From assembly GCA_021767845.1 (NCBI GenBank), contig JAASSQ010000046.1, forward strand, positions 1-15,181: DNA of 15,181 nucleotides, in the 5' to 3' direction. The stretch's first letter is position 1, and each line of letters opens with the position of its first letter. The translations under genes were made by a program, and so were the position numbers. This DNA comes from Roseovarius sp. Lineage in GTDB: Bacteria > Pseudomonadota > Alphaproteobacteria > Rhodobacterales > Rhodobacteraceae. This document shows positions 12,957 through 15,181 of this stretch, one piece after another. Below the pieces are notes generated by a model. It was not told the origin of the DNA and made no database searches. It saw only the letters and a list, made by a program, of their open reading frames with translations.

Positions 12957-13457
12957 TCAGGCGCGGCCGTAGGCCTCGGCGATGGCGGCCTGGATGGCGT
13001 CTTGCGGATGCTTGTCGCCCCAGACAACCAATTGAAATGCCGGGTAAAATCTTTCGGCATTCATCACGGCGGCGCGGATCAGGGTATCGACCTGGTCGGG
13101 GCTGACCGCCTGCGCGCCGGCCATCACCAGACCGTAGCGATAGACCATCAGCTTCTGCTCGTCCCAATAGGTGAACGCGCCCGCCCAGCATTGGTCGTTC
13201 ACATCGTTAAGTATATGATACAAGGCCGGAATTTTCTCTTCCGGGGGCTCCATCTCGAAGGTGCAGACCATCCGCAACGTCTCGTCGAAAGGGGACCAGG
13301 CGAGGGTGATGGAGTAGGTCCGCCACTGGCCTTCGACCGCCATCGCGATCTGGTCGTCGGCGATCCGGTCGAAATCCCAGTCATGGTGTTCGGCCAGATG
13401 TTCAACGATATCAATGGGATGGAGATCTTCCTGCAAGAACTGCTCGGACAGTGCCAT
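12957..13457 (-). CDS. YbjN domain-containing protein
   Basis: This 166-residue cytoplasmic protein of the YbjN family has a type III secretion chaperone-like alpha/beta fold. Its biochemical role is unsettled. In E. coli, ybjN has been tied to motility and stress phenotypes. Seen: the regular pattern of the family, with an N-terminal helix region, then MAVEGQWRTYSITLAWSPFDETLRMVCTFEMEPPEEK as beta strands, and a C-terminal helical part with LNDVNDQCWAGAFTYWDEQKLMVYRYGL. The start ATG 13457 has AGGTGG 5 nt upstream. It sits just before proC in the same direction with 94 bp between. A nested hairpin at 13477-13509 lies in its leader. Confidence 0.9.
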   Translation of the reverse strand: MALSEQFLQEDLHPIDIVEHLAEHHDWDFDRIADDQIAMAVEGQWRTYSITLAWSPFDETLRMVCTFEMEPPEEKIPALYHILNDVNDQCWAGAFTYWDEQKLMVYRYGLVMAGAQAVSPDQVDTLIRAAVMNAERFYPAFQLVVWGDKHPQDAIQAAIAEAYGRA

Positions 13458-13476
13458 GGCGCCACCTCTTATGCTG

Positions 13477-13509
13477 TAGCGCCAGGGCGTGGCAGCGCCC
13501 CAAGCGCTA
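13477..13509 (-). promoter_or_regulatory. Nested leader hairpin upstream of the ybjN-like gene
   Basis: The outer pair TAGCGC (13477-13482) / GCGCTA (13504-13509) encloses an inner pair GGGCG (13485-13489) / CGCCC (13496-13500). It would fold in the 5' leader 20 nt from the start codon and just before the ribosome site. Confidence 0.35.
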
Positions 13510-13803
13510 GGTGCCTGCTCAACAGACAGGGGAGGATTCCACCCGTCCTACAAAATATGGTGCGCGGTTTCCCGAGACCTGTAAAGCTATTTGTTGGGGA
13601 TAACCGCAATAAGTTGTGGATGGATTGGGAAGGGCCGCAAGATCGGGCACGCCCTGTCACACGCCCCCCGGACATGGCGGAGTTTCGTACCTTTCGACAC
13701 ATTCACCCCCCGCATTCGTACCGAACGCGCGCCCGCGCGCACGGGTTTGGTACGAAATCCCCCCGATCGCCCGTGCCGCCCCACCCGTTTGCCACGCCCC
13801 TCC
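13510..13803. promoter_or_regulatory. Divergent intergenic region with three copies of a TTCGTACC motif
   Basis: This is part of the 426-bp gap between the ybjN-like gene (minus) and the small membrane protein (plus). I see no convincing gene in it on either strand. TTTCGTACC (13683-13691) is matched by its exact inverse GGTACGAAA (13749-13757), and ATTCGTACC (13714-13722) lies between. A GCGCGC-CC-GCGCGC stretch sits around 13726-13739. This looks like an operator cluster for an unidentified regulator. Confidence 0.45.
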
Positions 13804-13827
13804 GCGCGAAAGTCACCGCTTTCGCGC
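13804..13827. promoter_or_regulatory. Perfect 9-bp hairpin upstream of the membrane protein gene
   Basis: GCGCGAAAG (13804-13812) and CTTTCGCGC (13819-13827) form a perfect stem with a 6-nt loop, 56 bp before ATG 13884. It could be an operator on DNA or a leader hairpin in RNA. No T-run follows. Confidence 0.4.
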
Positions 13828-13870
13828 CGCAATCCGGTCACGAACCGCCGTTAGACAGAAGCGCGTTTAC

Positions 13871-13876
13871 AGGAGG
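13871..13876 (+). promoter_or_regulatory. Strong ribosome binding site of the membrane protein gene
   Basis: AGGAGG, 7 nt before ATG 13884. It fixes the start of a gene whose open frame extends far upstream through the intergenic region. Confidence 0.75.
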
Positions 13877-13883
13877 ATCTGTC

Positions 13884-14360
13884 ATGACCGGAATGACACA
13901 ACCACAACGCGCCACGTTGGGCTGGACGGGCTTTGCCGTCGGGTCCATGGCGCTGATCCTGACGATGGCGATTTTCTGGGCGGGGCCGTTCGCGCCGCAG
14001 CAAAGCGCGGGCGTCACGCTGGGCGAGCTGGCGGCCGAGATGGCCAAGTCGGCGGCCCGGTCCGTTTCGGGCGGTGAGCCGCCCGCCCCGTTGCCCCCGA
14101 CGCGCACCATCGACGATTACCTTGCCATCGCGGTGGCCGTCCTGGCCGGACTGTCGATCATCCTCGGGATCGCGGCGCTGATCCGGCACGAACAACGGCG
14201 CGCAGCAGTGTCCGGTATCGCGCTTGGCGTCATGGCCGTGGGGTTCCAGATGTTCGCATGGACCGTGATGATGATCGTCGGCGCCTCGATCATCGTGAGC
14301 CTGATCTACACGATGCGCGACTCGTTCGGGGATATGTTCGGCGGTCTGTTCGGCGGGTAG
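13884..14360 (+). CDS. Small integral membrane protein of unknown function
   Basis: This 158-residue inner-membrane protein is not recognised. Seen: a first membrane segment at about 12-34 (LGWTGFAVGSMALILTMAIFWAG) and a soluble loop of about 45 residues with an Ala/Glu helix (LGELAAEMAKSAARSV) and a PPAPLPP run. A second segment follows at about 80-101, then basic RHEQRRA. A third, very long hydrophobic stretch at about 109-144 may cross the membrane once or twice. The end is Gly/Phe-rich (DSFGDMFGGLFGG). The start ATG is set by AGGAGG 7 nt upstream. It is divergent from the ybjN-like gene and monocistronic, with repeat copy B beginning 30 bp after its stop. A role in envelope or stress response is possible but unsupported. 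Confidence 0.85.
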   Translation: MTGMTQPQRATLGWTGFAVGSMALILTMAIFWAGPFAPQQSAGVTLGELAAEMAKSAARSVSGGEPPAPLPPTRTIDDYLAIAVAVLAGLSIILGIAALIRHEQRRAAVSGIALGVMAVGFQMFAWTVMMIVGASIIVSLIYTMRDSFGDMFGGLFGG

Positions 14361-14390
14361 GGCCGGAGACCCGACACCCCGGAGCGAGGT

Positions 14391-14480
14391 GGCCGCGGGA
14401 CGACGCGGCCCGCAACCGGCGCGCGGTTCCCGGGGGACGCTGTCCCCCGGACCCCCTGAGGTATTTCGCGCCAGATGAAG
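14391..14480 (+). repeat. Three-hairpin intergenic repeat, copy B
   Basis: Hairpins GGCCGCG/CGCGGCC (14391-14410), AACCG/CGGTT (14414-14428) and CCGGGGGAC/GTCCCCCGG (14430-14450, 3-nt loop) are followed by the tail CCCCC-TGAGGTATTT-CGCGCCAGATGAAG (14452-14480). The tail differs from copy A at only a few positions. It lies downstream of the small membrane protein gene in the same direction and probably acts as its terminator. Confidence 0.7.
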
Positions 14481-14735
14481 GGACAGACGGCGGCGAAACG
14501 GGCGGCGGCGAAACGGGCGGCCACGTCGATCAGACGTTTCGCGTCATCCCCTCCAAGGACAATCGTCCATCATGCGTCGCCGTTCCGATCAAGCGTGCGG
14601 GACATCAGGAAGCAGGCGTGGCTCTGCCCTCGGGGCGATGCCAGGCCATTGGGCATTTCACGAGCTCACGCCCGCTTCGACCATGTCACGGGCCGAACGG
14701 AAAGGTATTGTCCGCCGGATGAATACCCGGCGCGC
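14481..14735. other. Gene-free stretch between two repeat copies
   Basis: I see no credible gene here. Short open frames on both strands lack ribosome sites and domain-like composition. A 15-nt unit, CGGCGGCGAAACGGG, occurs twice in tandem at 14488-14502 and 14503-14517. The remainder may be decayed coding or mobile DNA, but nothing is recognisable. Confidence 0.5.
14488..14517. repeat. Tandem duplication of a 15-nt unit
   Basis: Two exact adjacent copies of CGGCGGCGAAACGGG, followed by the first four bases of a third. The length is a multiple of three, but no gene is recognised here. Confidence 0.8.
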
Positions 14736-14815
14736 CTCTTCTTCTGTTTTCAAATATCCTGGGGGTGAGGCCGCAGGCCGAGGGGGCAAGGCCCCCTGCC
14801 CGGCCCCGGCCGGGC
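14736..14815 (-). repeat. Three-hairpin intergenic repeat, copy C
   Basis: Read on the minus strand from the ccoS stop: GCCCGGCC/GGCCGGGC (14798-14815), AGGGGGC/GCCCCCT (14781-14797) and GGCC/GGCC (14769-14779). The tail CCCCC-AGGATATTT-GAAAACAGAAGAAG ends near 14738. The middle hairpin is almost identical to that of copy A. It starts 2 bp after the ccoS stop and probably terminates the cco transcript. Confidence 0.75.
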
Positions 14816-14816
14816 G

Positions 14817-14975
14817 TCACGGTTTGGGGTGGTCGTCGTATTCGTCGCTGAGGATGCGGCGGGCATCGCCCTCGGGGTCGTCATACTGGTTCGATTTCAC
14901 CGTGTAGATGAAGAAGGCAAGCCCCAGCCCGCCCAGGAACAGCGAAATCGGGATCAGGTAGGCGAGGATGGTCAT
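14817..14975 (-). CDS. ccoS: Cbb3-type cytochrome c oxidase assembly protein CcoS
   Basis: This 52-residue small membrane protein is needed for cofactor insertion into the cbb3 oxidase. Seen: one N-terminal transmembrane helix, MTILAYLIPISLFLGGLGLAFFIYTV, then the cytoplasmic KSNQYDDPEGDARRIL typical of CcoS (the YDDPEGDA(A/R)R signature) and an acidic tail ending HPKP. The length is normal for the family. The start ATG follows the ccoI stop by 4 bp, and its ribosome site AGGTGA (14980-14985) contains that TGA stop, so the two are translationally coupled. It is the last gene of the cco maturation cluster, and the three-hairpin repeat begins 2 bp later. Confidence 0.95.
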   Translation of the reverse strand: MTILAYLIPISLFLGGLGLAFFIYTVKSNQYDDPEGDARRILSDEYDDHPKP

Positions 14976-14979
14976 AAGG

Positions 14980-15181
14980 TCACCTCAGTCGCAGAGCGTT
15001 GAGCGACACGGTAATCGAACTGGCCGACATGGCCAAGGCCGCGATCAGCGGGGAACAGAGCCCCGCCACCGCCAGCGGCACGGCGATCACGTTGTAGACC
15101 GTCGCGATGCGGAAGTTCTCGCGGATGCGCCGGGTGGCGGAGCGCGCGGTGGCGCAGGCCGCGGCGATGGGCGACAGGTCG
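14980..15181 (-). CDS. ccoI: Cbb3 oxidase copper-transporting P1B-type ATPase CcoI (C-terminal fragment in window)
   Basis: Only the last 67 residues are inside the window and the gene continues off the right edge. The visible part covers the end of the ATP-hydrolysis domain linker (SPIAAACATARSATRRIRENFRIATVYNVIAVPLAVAGL) and the last two membrane helices. The final helix carries MSASS, the MxxSS copper-site motif of the last helix in CopA/CcoI ATPases, and ends SLNALRLR, a very typical C-terminus. CcoI delivers copper for the cbb3 oxidase binuclear centre. Its stop lies within the ccoS ribosome site, and the ccoI-ccoS order matches the ccoGHIS maturation operon. Confidence 0.93.
   Translation of the reverse strand, partial: DLSPIAAACATARSATRRIRENFRIATVYNVIAVPLAVAGLCSPLIAALAMSASSITVSLNALRLR

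Noticed and set aside
12047..13060. ProC with a 66-residue N-terminal extension
   Set aside because: The extension overlaps the ybjN-like gene, is Arg/Pro-rich, and the family's N-terminus begins at the GCGKMG Rossmann strand just after ATG 12862.
13590..13625. DnaA boxes or a replication origin
   Set aside because: On the minus strand there are TTATCCCCA and CCATCCACA, each off the DnaA consensus by one or two bases. There is no cluster, no AT-rich unwinding region and no origin-type neighbours.
14530..14600. Remnant of an IS5-type transposase (frame reading FRVIPSKDNRP)
   Set aside because: Only about ten residues look like the transposase C-terminal motif. Nothing before or after in any frame continues it, and I found no inverted repeats or target duplication.

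Overview
The window is GC-rich, tightly packed alphaproteobacterial DNA. It most likely comes from the Rhodobacteraceae/Roseobacter group. The grounds are the codon use, the ccoI-ccoS pair of a cbb3 oxidase cluster, the marine-type ABC uptake and amine-catabolism genes, and three copies of a hairpin repeat of a kind I associate with that family. It looks chromosomal. I see no tRNA, rRNA, CRISPR array, intact insertion sequence or prophage.

Region 1 (1-7631, minus strand) is one long operon read towards the left edge. In transcription order it holds two ABC permeases, a Tat-exported solute-binding protein, the ABC ATPase, a class III PLP aminotransferase, a BKACE-family beta-keto acid cleavage enzyme, a GNAT acetyltransferase and an acetylpolyamine-amidohydrolase/HDAC-fold deacetylase cut by the window edge. 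Most junctions overlap or nearly touch. A divergent LysR-type regulator (7732-8700, plus) shares the 100-bp promoter region, which contains several palindromes. Together the genes suggest uptake of a small amino compound, N-acetylation, transamination to a beta-keto acid, cleavage with acetyl-CoA, and deacetylation of the product. That order of chemistry matches the beta-lysine degradation route described biochemically in Pseudomonas. The substrate is my inference.

Region 2 (8701-9552) holds a three-hairpin repeat, a small helix-turn-helix-like protein on the minus strand, and a 290-bp gap with a strong palindrome.

Region 3 (9553-13457, minus strand) runs, in transcription order, ybjN-like gene, proC, csaA-like tRNA-binding protein, D-2-hydroxyacid dehydrogenase (TTG start), then a FabH-like thiolase-fold synthase with its own candidate promoter.

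Region 4 (13458-15181) has a 426-bp divergent intergenic region with a thrice-repeated 9-mer and a hairpin, then a small three-TM membrane protein (plus). A 456-bp gene-free stretch follows, with two repeat copies facing each other. Last come ccoS and the C-terminus of ccoI (minus), which belong to cbb3 cytochrome oxidase maturation and continue off the right edge.
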